From a virus: a stretch of DNA of 47,808 nt. Positions 1-6,915 of this stretch are shown here, piece after piece. The stretch covers positions 1-47,808 of IMG/VR virus record IMGVR_UViG_3300042453_003633; one strand, written 5' to 3'. Both the position numbers and the translations under genes were made by a program. Position 1 is the stretch's first letter; every line of letters starts with the position of its first letter. The notes beneath the pieces are model-generated. The model was given only the letters and a program-made list of their open reading frames with translations, ran no database searches and was not told the origin of the DNA.

Positions 1-1046
1 GTGGAGTCGGAGTATGTATGCTTTGCATGGTTGCCCGCAGCGCCAGCCTGAAGCCTGACGTTTGTATCTGCAGCGGCTCCTGCATTGATATGCAAGATTG
101 AGCTAACAGTCGAAGTCCCCAGACCTACACGCCCGCTTGAATCTATACGCAGTCTTTCAGTAGGACTTGCTGCACCATCAGCCGTTGTACTGAAGACCAG
201 GCGCCCTGGCATGTCATTGGTGCCAGGCGTCCCATCTACTTCACCGGCAACAGTTGCCGCTTCGATAAAACTAGTACCATCTGCACCGTGAAAAGTTAAA
301 GTTCCAAGGCGGCTTCCACTGACAACCGCAGCATTTGAACCAAGTGTTGCTGCACCTGATCTTCCAAGAAGAACGTAAGGAGGGTCATTGCTTACAGCAT
401 TATTAATTACGCTTAAAGCACCCCGTGCAGTAGAACCACCTGTTCCTTCTGTTTGAGTTAAAGAACTAAGAGTTGTGCCAAAGAAATTACTACGCGCTGT
501 AGATGTGCCAACTAACAGGCGTCCACTGGAGTCTAGGCGCATGCGCTCGACGCTGTTTGTCCAAAAAGTAATTGGTTGCGCTGCTGTCTGAAATAAACGG
601 GTCAATCCTGTAGTGTCTTGACCGATTAAGAACGGATCAGGGCTGCCATTGTTGCCACTGAAAGTGGCATACGCAGCGGCAGATGTACCAGCAAAAACAT
701 GCAGCGATGTTTGCGGGCTTGCTATGCCCACCCCAACACGCCCATTCGCATCAACGAACAACCGCCCAGTGCCATTAGTTGAGATGGCTACTTGGTTTGC
801 CCCTGGTGAGTACACTCCAGTGTCTGGGTCTGTGGTCCAGCTGTAGGTTGGGGCGGAAGCACTACCTAATGAAACAGCTTCTAATTGACCAGCGGAATCA
901 ATCCGTAAGCGTTCAGTTGTATTAGTTGCAAACGACAGTTGATTTGTCGCAGACAGGTACACACCATTTGCAGGTGCACTACTTGTTCCAGTAAAAGAAA
1001 GTGCCTGAACTAAATTATCAATTAGCTGGGCTTTTGTCTGCGACAT
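1..1046 (-). CDS. Tail fibre / receptor-binding protein, partial
   Basis: An open frame runs leftward from an ATG at 1046 to the window edge, giving about 348 codons with the C-terminus missing. The protein is rich in Gly, Ser, Thr and Asn and carries four spaced copies of a short motif. The copies are ERLRIDSAGQ near residue 44, GRLFVDANGRVGVG near 93, ERMRLDSSGRLLVGT near 165 and ERLRIDSSGRVGLGT near 295. Such R-I-D-SSG-R-VGIGT repeats are typical of cyanophage and marine phage tail fibres, where they build trimeric beta-rich shafts. It is the only recognisable structural gene on the leftward strand and points away from the structural block. The frame is unbroken over the whole segment. Confidence 0.85.
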   Translation of the reverse strand, partial: MSQTKAQLIDNLVQALSFTGTSSAPANGVYLSATNQLSFATNTTERLRIDSAGQLEAVSLGSASAPTYSWTTDPDTGVYSPGANQVAISTNGTGRLFVDANGRVGVGIASPQTSLHVFAGTSAAAYATFSGNNGSPDPFLIGQDTTGLTRLFQTAAQPITFWTNSVERMRLDSSGRLLVGTSTARSNFFGTTLSSLTQTEGTGGSTARGALSVINNAVSNDPPYVLLGRSGAATLGSNAAVVSGSRLGTLTFHGADGTSFIEAATVAGEVDGTPGTNDMPGRLVFSTTADGAASPTERLRIDSSGRVGLGTSTVSSILHINAGAAADTNVRLQAGAAGNHAKHTYSDS

Positions 1047-1081
1047 CTTAAAGAACGGTTTCCAGTTCTTTCATTTTAATG

Positions 1082-1342
1082 TTAGTTGCCCAATAACCTT
1101 TCAAGTGAATGCGCCTGGTGTTGCTGGTAGTAACCAAGCCGTTCTTGAATCAAGTTATAGTAATTGATGGCAGCATCAACCATTTCTTCTGCATCCATAC
1201 TGGCAGCCAGTTGTTCATTAGCCAGCATGCCTGCAGTTAAAACAGTGACGCCCCATTCAAGCTTGGAGCCAATAATTGCAGGAAGAGGAGTGCCATCGCT
1301 GGTGAACCCAGCCATTAATCTGGTCAGGTTCTCATCAGCCAT
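1082..1342 (-). CDS. Hypothetical protein, 86 aa
   Basis: ATG start at 1342; the stop lies 35 bases before the tail-fibre start. The product is mostly helical and acidic, with a C-terminal half rich in Gln, Tyr and Leu (YYNLIQERLGYYQQHQ). No signal peptide, membrane segment or known motif is visible. Its place directly before the tail fibre suggests a fibre-associated or chaperone role, but this is inference from position only. A 79-residue frame on the opposite strand is treated as a shadow. Confidence 0.6.
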   Translation of the reverse strand: MADENLTRLMAGFTSDGTPLPAIIGSKLEWGVTVLTAGMLANEQLAASMDAEEMVDAAINYYNLIQERLGYYQQHQAHSLERLLGN

Positions 1343-1378
1343 AGCACTCCTGTGTTGTTACCTTTATTGTATAGGCTT

Positions 1379-1627
1379 TTATTTAGTAGCCCGTTCTAAA
1401 TAATACCAATAAGCATGGGTTGCATTTTGGTGAAACCGTTTGCCAAGCAATAGCTTGAGTTTTTTCTGCTCCAGTTCATCCATACGATTTTCATTGTATG
1501 GAAGGACATCACCACTGCCATCTTTAAGCATGTTCATCTCAAGGTCATTCATCTCCAGCTGGAGATCAAAGTCTTTGATGGCATGCTGATGACAATTCAT
1601 CTTGATGGAAGCTTCTTCAGCATTCAT
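1379..1627 (-). CDS. Hypothetical protein, 82 aa, coupled to the Gp157-like gene
   Basis: The start is the ATG at 1627, inside the last codons of the upstream gene: the two overlap by 11 bases, so the ATG is followed by the upstream TGA. The frame is open further upstream to 1957, but that part lies antiphase within the Gp157-like gene and reads as low-complexity Ser/Lys/Gln, so it was discarded. The remaining protein is helical and charged, with alternating Leu/Met and acidic residues (DFDLQLEMNDLEMNMLKDG). It is not recognised. Translational coupling suggests a partner of the upstream protein. Confidence 0.6.
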   Translation of the reverse strand: MNAEEASIKMNCHQHAIKDFDLQLEMNDLEMNMLKDGSGDVLPYNENRMDELEQKKLKLLLGKRFHQNATHAYWYYLERATK

Positions 1628-2336
1628 CGGCGCATCGATCTTCAGGAAGAAGGTCTCTTGGATACTCGGATGACGCCAGGTCCACTGAGGACTTTCCATA
1701 GATTCGAGAGGAGCGGATGGAATATTCTTGAAAGACCTTGACTCCTTGGGGGAGTAGCTGACCAGCTTGGTGGGCACTGCGGATTGCATCAAGGTTTGGG
1801 AGAACGTTTGTTTTATTAGAAGGTTCAATCCTTTCAGAAAGGATTTCTCCTGACATTGAACGTAACACAGTTCGCTTGGTTGTGGTGACTTCTTCTTCAA
1901 CACAAAAGTGCTGTCGTTCTTCAGAAGACCAAAACTCCGGATCCGACTTGATTTCAACAGTTAAGTCTTTCTTTTTAACAAGAGTGAACTGATAGTTGCG
2001 GCCAGTAATTTTATTGGCATCAACCGGTAGCACCCGCTTCAAATAATTGAGCAGGTGCTTGAGGCTATCGACTTGGGACTCGTGATGCTTTTGGGCCTTT
2101 AGGATAAGACCCTTTTCTTTTTTGATCCGCTCAACAGCATCCTCATGGGCTGCCATGGCGTAGTAGATACGATCAATCTTTTCAGACCGTAGGGTAATAC
2201 AAGCTTCCAGCTCTGCTCGCGCCAAGTCTTGGGACTCAGGAGTGAGGAGAGGAAGAGAGCGTTCCAGGGCACCATAGTGCTCGTATAGCTGGATGACATT
2301 CAGCTCTTTGAGCTTAGTGTGAGTGATTTGAGCCAT
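1617..2336 (-). CDS. Gp157-like phage protein
   Basis: This 239-residue protein resembles the phage Gp157 family in layout. A long N-terminal coiled-coil region (about residues 35-105) is rich in Glu, Lys and Leu. It is followed by a beta segment (KITGRNYQFTLVKKKDLTVEI) and a C-terminal NLDAIRSAHQAGQLLPQGVKVFQEYSIR segment that matches the family ending in which a G-x-x-x-x-G-x-x-hydrophobic stretch closes the fold. Gp157 proteins of streptococcal phages were linked to phage resistance; their molecular role is unknown. The last 20 or so residues go beyond the usual family end. ATG start at 2336, with no strong ribosome site. Confidence 0.7.
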   Translation of the reverse strand: MAQITHTKLKELNVIQLYEHYGALERSLPLLTPESQDLARAELEACITLRSEKIDRIYYAMAAHEDAVERIKKEKGLILKAQKHHESQVDSLKHLLNYLKRVLPVDANKITGRNYQFTLVKKKDLTVEIKSDPEFWSSEERQHFCVEEEVTTTKRTVLRSMSGEILSERIEPSNKTNVLPNLDAIRSAHQAGQLLPQGVKVFQEYSIRSSRIYGKSSVDLASSEYPRDLLPEDRCADEC

Positions 2337-2384
2337 GGCTTGATTTGTGTTGGAATGGTGTTACGGCTAATCAGGCAATAACCA

Positions 2385-2504
2385 TCAGCCGTTTTGAAAG
2401 TGTGATTGAAGTTTATTGAGTGTGTAGGCCAGCAGCGCTGCGGCTGCTGTCCAAAGAAGATCACGGACAACAGAAGTAATGCTTGAAAGAATGAAGTCGA
2501 ACAT
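2385..2504 (-). CDS. Small membrane protein, 39 aa
   Basis: A short frame starting MFDFILSSITSVVRDLLW carries one hydrophobic helix over about residues 1-29 and ends in a polar SHFQNG tail. It starts 25 bases downstream of a family B hairpin element, in a CA-rich leader (CCACACCATCCAATG), which is the arrangement of other true leftward gene starts. That placement is the main reason to call it. Function unknown; a holin-like or host-membrane peptide is possible but unsupported. Confidence 0.55.
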   Translation of the reverse strand: MFDFILSSITSVVRDLLWTAAAALLAYTLNKLQSHFQNG

Positions 2505-2528
2505 TGGATGGTGTGGTTAAAAAGCTGG

Positions 2529-2552
2529 TCAGTTTAACGTCATGACCAGGAC
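2529..2552 (-). promoter_or_regulatory. Family B leader element, copy 1
   Basis: Read on the minus strand: stem CGTC, loop CTGGTCAT, stem GACG, then TTAAACTG. It lies between the stop at 2559 and the start at 2504. In this copy the loop can also pair with the GACCAG just downstream, which would make a pseudoknot. One of six copies; see findings. Confidence 0.7.
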
Positions 2553-2558
2553 GGAGAC

Positions 2559-2975
2559 TCAAGCTGACGTTTCCGCCGAGTCGTCGAAGCAGTCTACCAG
2601 GTCTGTCAAGCCAACCTTGGTGACTGTTACAAGGTTTGCAATGTAATCCGTCAATGCTTCAACCTTGGCATTGACAGAGTCCAGTTTTTCGGACAGTTCT
2701 TCGCGACTTGGTGAAATAAAGTCAAGGGTTTCTTCTTTGAAGGTGTCAGGGTTTTCTTTGCGTTGAATCTTGCGGGCGTCATCGTTTGTTGAATAGAGAA
2801 CATCGGTAAACAAATCGTATTTAGTTTTTTCAGAAGGCTTGGCATAACCAAAGTCCTTTGCACATTTTTCAATGGCTTTGTCAAATTCAAAATACAAGTA
2901 CAGCAAATGTGCTGCTTCTTGCAAGAACAGATCCTTGTAGCGGTCAAACTCAAGGCCGTAAGTATCAAGTGACAT
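2559..2975 (-). CDS. Hypothetical protein, 138 aa
   Basis: The start is placed at the ATG at 2975 (MSLDTYGLEFDRYK), which overlaps the upstream stop by 11 bases; longer starts at 2990 or 3041 would overlap the neighbour further. The product is helical, with an aromatic N-terminal half (LLYLYFEFDKAIEKCAKDFGYAK written in part) and a likely coiled coil around ELSEKLDSVNAKVEALTDYI. Four genes from 4278 to 2559 overlap in series, so this one closes a translationally coupled operon. Not recognised. Confidence 0.6.
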   Translation of the reverse strand: MSLDTYGLEFDRYKDLFLQEAAHLLYLYFEFDKAIEKCAKDFGYAKPSEKTKYDLFTDVLYSTNDDARKIQRKENPDTFKEETLDFISPSREELSEKLDSVNAKVEALTDYIANLVTVTKVGLTDLVDCFDDSAETSA

Positions 2976-3165
2976 GGGGAAAATCGACATCAATGGCGGT
3001 TTGTAAAGCTTTAAGGACAAAGTCCTGCTGGTGTTGTTCACCCCAGCTGGTCCATTCTGCTAGATCTGGGTCGGTATCGTCCCACTCAATGTGGATACAA
3101 CACCCACCATCGTCTTCTTCAATCACCTCTAGCTGCAGCTTCGTTATCCAAGTGTTGTTCGACAT
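2965..3165 (-). CDS. Hypothetical protein, 66 aa
   Basis: The ATG at 3165 gives a small acidic protein, MSNNTWITKLQLEVIEEDDG, with an ExDDxx-CCIHIEW beta-like segment and an acidic middle (WDDTDPDLAEW). It overlaps the upstream gene by 47 bases and the downstream gene by 11. The long upstream overlap makes the exact start uncertain. Not recognised. Confidence 0.5.
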   Translation of the reverse strand: MSNNTWITKLQLEVIEEDDGGCCIHIEWDDTDPDLAEWTSWGEQHQQDFVLKALQTAIDVDFPHVT

Positions 3166-3346
3166 GGGCAATCAACATGTTTTGAACATAGTCTTCGTGA
3201 TGCATCCTAAGGTCTGCAGCCATCTTTACAAGTTCCCAGTGAGTGTCTTCTGGAACTTCAAGGTCATAGCGTTGGTAGTTGCTCATGAAATTAACAGTTG
3301 GTTGCGTTGCAAGTTGACGAGCGTATTCAAGGATGTCGTCAGTCAT
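3119..3346 (-). CDS. Hypothetical protein, 75 aa
   Basis: The start codon overlaps the stop of the SWIM-type gene as ATGA (3343-3346), a classic coupled junction. The protein is short, charged and helical (LVKMAADLRMHHEDYVQNMLI), without recognisable motifs. The MHHEDY and HVEQH stretches could be metal-binding, but nothing else supports that. Confidence 0.6.
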   Translation of the reverse strand: MTDDILEYARQLATQPTVNFMSNYQRYDLEVPEDTHWELVKMAADLRMHHEDYVQNMLIAHVEQHLDNEAAARGD

Positions 3347-4278
3347 TTTTTGGTTGTAGTTTTGAGTTGAGGCAAAGCAACACCTGGGAAAGGCACGTAG
3401 CCTGACTCCAGCATGTTATCGAACAAAGTCCAGGCATCATGCTGGGTGAACACCTCCTTTGGTTTGTAGGTACGCCAGTGGGTTAGCGGTGCTTGTGCAC
3501 CATGTTTGGTGTGCAGCAACAAGAAACGTCCATCCGTAATGGCATCCGACGGTGGTGCATACCACCAAGCCACACACTTATCAGGTGCGTAGGCAGGACA
3601 GGCATTGCGTACTTCAGTACGTTTGCACAGAAGATCTCTGTATTTGTTGAACCAAGTCAGGTGGATGCACCAAGGTTTGAACCCTTGGATCTCTTGTTGG
3701 AATTGCGATAGATGATTGAGCTGACGCTGAAAGGACCCACACGAGCAGCTAGGTTCGCCAAAGCTGGACCGTTGTTCATTCTCATCCAGTTCAGAGTCCA
3801 TGTCAACGAGCCGATCCTCAAGCCGAAACCCGTCCGGTGCAACCAGATATCCAAGGTCGGTCTGGTCAGACTGAAGTACGGCTTTGAGCTGGTCTTGGTC
3901 TGAAAGGCGAATGAACTTGTCTGCCCACTGGGCTTGGAGACGAGCGTTAACGGTGTGCGATCCAAGGGCATGAACGTAGCTCCATCCTTTGAACATAACG
4001 TAGGCATTCTGATTCCAGATACTTGGACCCCTGTAATTGGGGCCAAGGTAAGCAAAGAAATCTTTTAGCCTGTTGGTAAAAGAAACAAATGCTTCTTTTA
4101 TTGGTTGGCGTGGATAATCAACTTTGCTACCGTCACGGTAAAGCACACGGCAAAGGTCATCAAAAAGATAGATGCCCGTGACATCGGCTTCATTGAAGTC
4201 CGGGAACGCACGGCGTATATTCGTCCGTGTGTAGATGAACGTTTGAGCTTCATTAAGTTCAAGCAGAGTTTCAGTCAT
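3343..4278 (-). CDS. SWIM zinc-finger-like protein
   Basis: A 311-residue protein with an EPSCSCGSFQ segment (about residue 177) followed, after roughly 25 residues, by KPWCIHLTW. This fits the SWIM zinc-finger pattern CxC...CxH. SWIM domains bind nucleic acid or protein and are common in phage and transposon proteins. The N-terminal half contains a YLGPNYRG-x-SIWNQNAYVMFKGWSYVHALG segment; the C-terminal part has further Cys residues (RNACPAYAPDKC). It heads a coupled four-gene operon. Its leader contains TTTCACACCACACCA but the ATG lies about 10 bases further on. The exact role is unknown. Confidence 0.6.
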   Translation of the reverse strand: MTETLLELNEAQTFIYTRTNIRRAFPDFNEADVTGIYLFDDLCRVLYRDGSKVDYPRQPIKEAFVSFTNRLKDFFAYLGPNYRGPSIWNQNAYVMFKGWSYVHALGSHTVNARLQAQWADKFIRLSDQDQLKAVLQSDQTDLGYLVAPDGFRLEDRLVDMDSELDENEQRSSFGEPSCSCGSFQRQLNHLSQFQQEIQGFKPWCIHLTWFNKYRDLLCKRTEVRNACPAYAPDKCVAWWYAPPSDAITDGRFLLLHTKHGAQAPLTHWRTYKPKEVFTQHDAWTLFDNMLESGYVPFPGVALPQLKTTTKK

Positions 4279-4304
4279 AGCAGATTGGTGTGGTGTGAAA
4301 TGTG

Positions 4305-4508
4305 TCAGATGAACAGATCGGGATCTTGTCCTGACCGCTGGAGCTTAACACGTTCTTGTTCCTTGAGGTAGGCGGATTTACCAACCTTGTAGGTTGCGTA
4401 GCCAAGTGCTGCCCAGGCAACGGGATTACCAAGGACAAGAAGTGCACCGGCTCCAATGGCGCCAAATGTTCCTGCAGTTTTAAGAACTGCTTTGTGCTCT
4501 GGTTTCAT
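4305..4508 (-). CDS. Small Ala/Gly-rich membrane protein, 67 aa
   Basis: MKPEHKAVLKTAGTFGAIGA starts a short protein with two hydrophobic stretches, GTFGAIGAGALLVL and PVAWAALGYATYKVG, then a basic polar tail. The N-terminus is positive-in-like. The start at 4508 faces the divergent rightward gene at 4590 across an 81-base gap. It could be a holin-like or host-membrane-modifying peptide, but there is no direct evidence. Confidence 0.6.
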   Translation of the reverse strand: MKPEHKAVLKTAGTFGAIGAGALLVLGNPVAWAALGYATYKVGKSAYLKEQERVKLQRSGQDPDLFI

Positions 4509-4527
4509 GAGGTGATTGTTAATACAT

Positions 4528-4566
4528 TTGGAAAAAGATAAACGGTGTTTACTATAGAAGTAAAAT
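4528..4566 (+). promoter_or_regulatory. Promoter region of the rightward gene at 4590
   Basis: On the plus strand TTGGAA (4528-4533) is followed after 16 bases by TACTAT (4550-4555), a plausible sigma-70-type pair. Further on, TAAAATTAA at 4561 sits 23 bases before the ATG. That box and spacing recur before several late genes, so this gene may have both host-type and late-type control. Inference from sequence only. Confidence 0.4.
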
Positions 4567-4589
4567 TAAGTAACAATTGAATACATTCC

Positions 4590-4853
4590 ATGGATCAAAT
4601 TAAGTATGTGTCGCTGTCTCAATTCCAAATCGAACCATCGTTAGACGATAAGTTTTGGGAAGAGAAGCTAAAGCGCACAATCCAGGAATGTAATTCGGTT
4701 AGTGCATTGAAAGAAATAGCGACCCTCTTAGCGAGGATCGCTACCCAAAGACAAGGTGTAATAAGGGGATTGGTACAAGATATGTTCATCTTTAATAACG
4801 TTGCCGTTAATCAAGATGATCTTGCCAACCCCCAGGTTGAATCAGATCAGTGA
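4590..4853 (+). CDS. Moron-like small protein, 87 aa
   Basis: One of only a few rightward genes inside the leftward region. The product (MDQIKYVSLSQFQIEPSLDD start) is helical with a central ALKEIATLLARIATQRQGVI segment and an acidic Asn/Asp/Gln tail. The composition recalls small cyanobacterial helical proteins of unknown function, but I cannot name a family. It has its own upstream promoter-like sequences, and its 3' end overlaps the convergent gene at 4842 by 12 bases. Isolated, oppositely oriented and self-controlled genes of this sort often modify the host. Confidence 0.65.
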   Translation: MDQIKYVSLSQFQIEPSLDDKFWEEKLKRTIQECNSVSALKEIATLLARIATQRQGVIRGLVQDMFIFNNVAVNQDDLANPQVESDQ

Positions 4854-5942
4854 ATCGTCTTCACCGGTCATTGGATCACGGGCAGGCAAAGCCTTGACTT
4901 CGACATCCGTGGTGCGGGACACAGGAAGAATCTCAACACCAGCCTTGATTCCATAGGCACCGCCAAGCTTTTCAGCATCTTGCCGTGCGTGTTGGTTGAT
5001 GTAATCGCTGAACATTTCCTGGAACTTCCAGGTGGATTCACGATCTTCATCAGGAATCGAGAGGCGATTCAATGATTCGATTGCAGTTTCCTGATCGGAA
5101 TAATCAGGGATGTCAAACGATTCAATAGCGCAGATCTCAACGTTGTTGGCACCGCGCATCTCATTGGCAAGCACCGGAGCAAAGACGGTGGTTGCATAGA
5201 ACTTCTCGTTGAATGCAAGAGGAACTTCAGAGTCCAGTGCTTTGCTCAGACACTTGGACATTTCCTTCTCATACATCTTGATCTTCTCAGACACGTCGGT
5301 GCCATTAAGACCCTTCAAAGTCAAGACCATGGGGATCTTGTGGGCACGCTTGTTGTCTTCCGTCAGGATGTAAACAAGGTACTTGGTACGCACACTGTAC
5401 TTGCGCTTGTACATCTCACCTTTGCTATTGGCAAGGTCGGATGCAATCTTATCGGCTTCAAACAATTCTTTAACGTCTGGATCCTCAAAGGTTCCAATCG
5501 TCTGCCTCATCCCAGTTGTTTCCTCAACCATAAGGGGAGAACGTAGAAGGACTTGAAGTCGAGGCTCAGTAAAATTGAGTCCTTCTTCCACTGAAGTATT
5601 GGGAGCCATACCAAAAGTTTGCTTGTAGTTCCAGATAAGTGAACCTTTAGCAAATTGATCTTCAGTGGCGTTCCATCCACAAGTGTCAAGGTCTGACTTC
5701 CGCACGAACCAACCTCGTGTCTTGGATTTGTTGAGAGGTTGGATGGTGACGAGATTCTGGTATCCGGACACAAACTTTTTATCTTGGAAAAGTTTGAAGG
5801 AATCCAGGCCACGGGTGGCAAGAGCAGAGGTTTTCTTCATGGTCAAAGTCGTAGTAGGTTTCTTGGGAGAAAAGGAATCAACTTTGGATTGGAGTTCATC
5901 CATCCAAGCTTCATCCATCATGTCAACAGGAGTCGTTGTCAT
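4842..5942 (-). CDS. DUF5895-like protein, probable DNA-associated
   Basis: A 366-residue protein; the ATG at 5942 (MTTTPVDMMDEAWMDEL) was preferred over a TTG seven codons earlier because it follows a GAACCAACC leader. The section GWFVRKSDLDTCGW... SLIWNYKQTFGM... FTEPRLQVLLRSPLM, followed by RTKYLVYILTEDNKRAHKIPMVLTLKG, resembles the cyanobacterial DUF5895 family as I remember it. Its place right after the SSB gene suggests a role with single-stranded DNA or recombination; this is inference. A family B element and a GC-rich hairpin precede it. No catalytic motif is visible. Confidence 0.55.
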   Translation of the reverse strand: MTTTPVDMMDEAWMDELQSKVDSFSPKKPTTTLTMKKTSALATRGLDSFKLFQDKKFVSGYQNLVTIQPLNKSKTRGWFVRKSDLDTCGWNATEDQFAKGSLIWNYKQTFGMAPNTSVEEGLNFTEPRLQVLLRSPLMVEETTGMRQTIGTFEDPDVKELFEADKIASDLANSKGEMYKRKYSVRTKYLVYILTEDNKRAHKIPMVLTLKGLNGTDVSEKIKMYEKEMSKCLSKALDSEVPLAFNEKFYATTVFAPVLANEMRGANNVEICAIESFDIPDYSDQETAIESLNRLSIPDEDRESTWKFQEMFSDYINQHARQDAEKLGGAYGIKAGVEILPVSRTTDVEVKALPARDPMTGEDDSLI

Positions 5943-5970
5943 GGTTGGTTCGTAGTAGAACAACAGATGC

Positions 5971-6019
5971 TTTTAACGTCATCCCAGGACGGGCGCCTAG
6001 TCTAGGAGTGACCAGGCGC
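5971..6019 (-). promoter_or_regulatory. Family B leader element, copy 2, plus adjacent hairpin
   Basis: Minus strand: a hairpin with arms GCGCCT and AGGCGC (5993-6019) is followed by CGTC, loop CTGGGAT, GACG and TTAAAA (5971-5991). It lies in the gap between the SSB stop (6042) and the start at 5942. Confidence 0.65.
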
Positions 6020-6041
6020 TATGGAACATCAGCGTTTGTTA

Positions 6042-6857
6042 TCAAAACGGTGCGTTGTCGTCATCTTTGGATGGGCTGCCGTATTGACCAGGGAGATCAG
6101 GCAGTCCGCTTTCACCATGACCCCAAGGATCAGGTTGTTCATCCATAGTGCGACCACCCCACAGTGAACCAACATTCCCTTCGGATGCAACAGTTGTTTG
6201 GGGCTGGATCGGAGCGGAACCATCGACTGCCTTGGGAGACAGCGTCATCTTCTTAAGTTCGATCTTAGTTTGTATTTTCTTTTCCCTTGAATCTTTATCG
6301 ATCCAGGAATCAGTAACCAGTCGACCCTTAATTGTTAAGCCCGTTCCTTTGCGGGTGAAGTTACACAGAAGTTCTGCGTAGTTAGGCTTATCTTCTGCGT
6401 TGTTAATTGCGTAGAAGTTAAAGAGATCAGATTGATTGCGACCAGTATTAACCGCAAGGGTTTGGTTGCAGATCATCAAACCACTTGGTGTGGTTTTAAA
6501 AGCACGTTCATCTTCGTGGTTGACATCTTTGACGCAACGTCCACTAAGGATGACAGTGTTAAGAATCGGAAATGTCTCTGCATTAACCATGCCAATGACA
6601 CCACCATGCAAAGAGAGTTGCCTGGTATCTAAGTCATAGCGGAGCGTGGAATCATGCAGGTAAATTCCCATGTTCTTTTTCATGCGAGCAAAACGTTCAG
6701 CCGTCTTGCCGTAGATGTTAAGTTCGATGGGAGTGTCTGCTTTCTTAGCGCCGACAGCCGGTAGGCTAATCATGCAGCGCATTGCAGTTGAGTTGGCGCC
6801 TGTAAAAACTTCCCGAGGATCTTCAAGAAGTTGAGCGCAACCAGCAAAGAAATTCAT
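6042..6857 (-). CDS. ssb: Single-stranded DNA-binding protein with two OB folds
   Basis: A 271-residue protein. Residues about 95-205 read as a typical SSB OB fold: NTVILSGRCVKDVNHEDERA, then TPSGLMICNQTLAVNTGRNQ, FYAINN, AELLCNFTRKGTGLTIKGRL, DSWIDKD. The N-terminal 90 residues (FFAGCAQLLEDPREVF ... IELNIYGKTAERFARMKKNM) look like a second OB fold. The C-terminus is Pro/Gly-rich and ends DDDNAPF, close to the DDDIPF tip with which bacterial SSBs recruit partners. Bacterial SSBs have one OB fold per chain, so a fused pair could halve the number of subunits needed. Upstream lies the polymerase, which fits a replication operon. Confidence 0.8.
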   Translation of the reverse strand: MNFFAGCAQLLEDPREVFTGANSTAMRCMISLPAVGAKKADTPIELNIYGKTAERFARMKKNMGIYLHDSTLRYDLDTRQLSLHGGVIGMVNAETFPILNTVILSGRCVKDVNHEDERAFKTTPSGLMICNQTLAVNTGRNQSDLFNFYAINNAEDKPNYAELLCNFTRKGTGLTIKGRLVTDSWIDKDSREKKIQTKIELKKMTLSPKAVDGSAPIQPQTTVASEGNVGSLWGGRTMDEQPDPWGHGESGLPDLPGQYGSPSKDDDNAPF

Positions 6858-6880
6858 TGCAAGAGAAGTAGGGTGGAAGG

Positions 6881-6904
6881 CAGTTTAACGTCATACCTGG
6901 GACG
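6881..6904 (-). promoter_or_regulatory. Family B leader element, copy 3
   Basis: Minus strand: CGTC, loop CCAGGTAT, GACG, TTAAACTG. It lies between the polymerase stop (6916) and the SSB start (6857). The loop differs at several bases from the CTGGG form while the stem is kept. Confidence 0.7.
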
Positions 6905-6915
6905 GGTCCATAGAT

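Noticed and set aside
85-846. Two short rightward frames at the left end
   Set aside because: They lie antisense in the tail-fibre gene, whose leftward frame is continuous and repeat-bearing.
1628-1957. An N-terminal extension of the 82-residue gene
   Set aside because: It is antiphase within the Gp157-like gene, low in complexity and lacks a start signal; the ATG at 1627 is coupled to the upstream stop.
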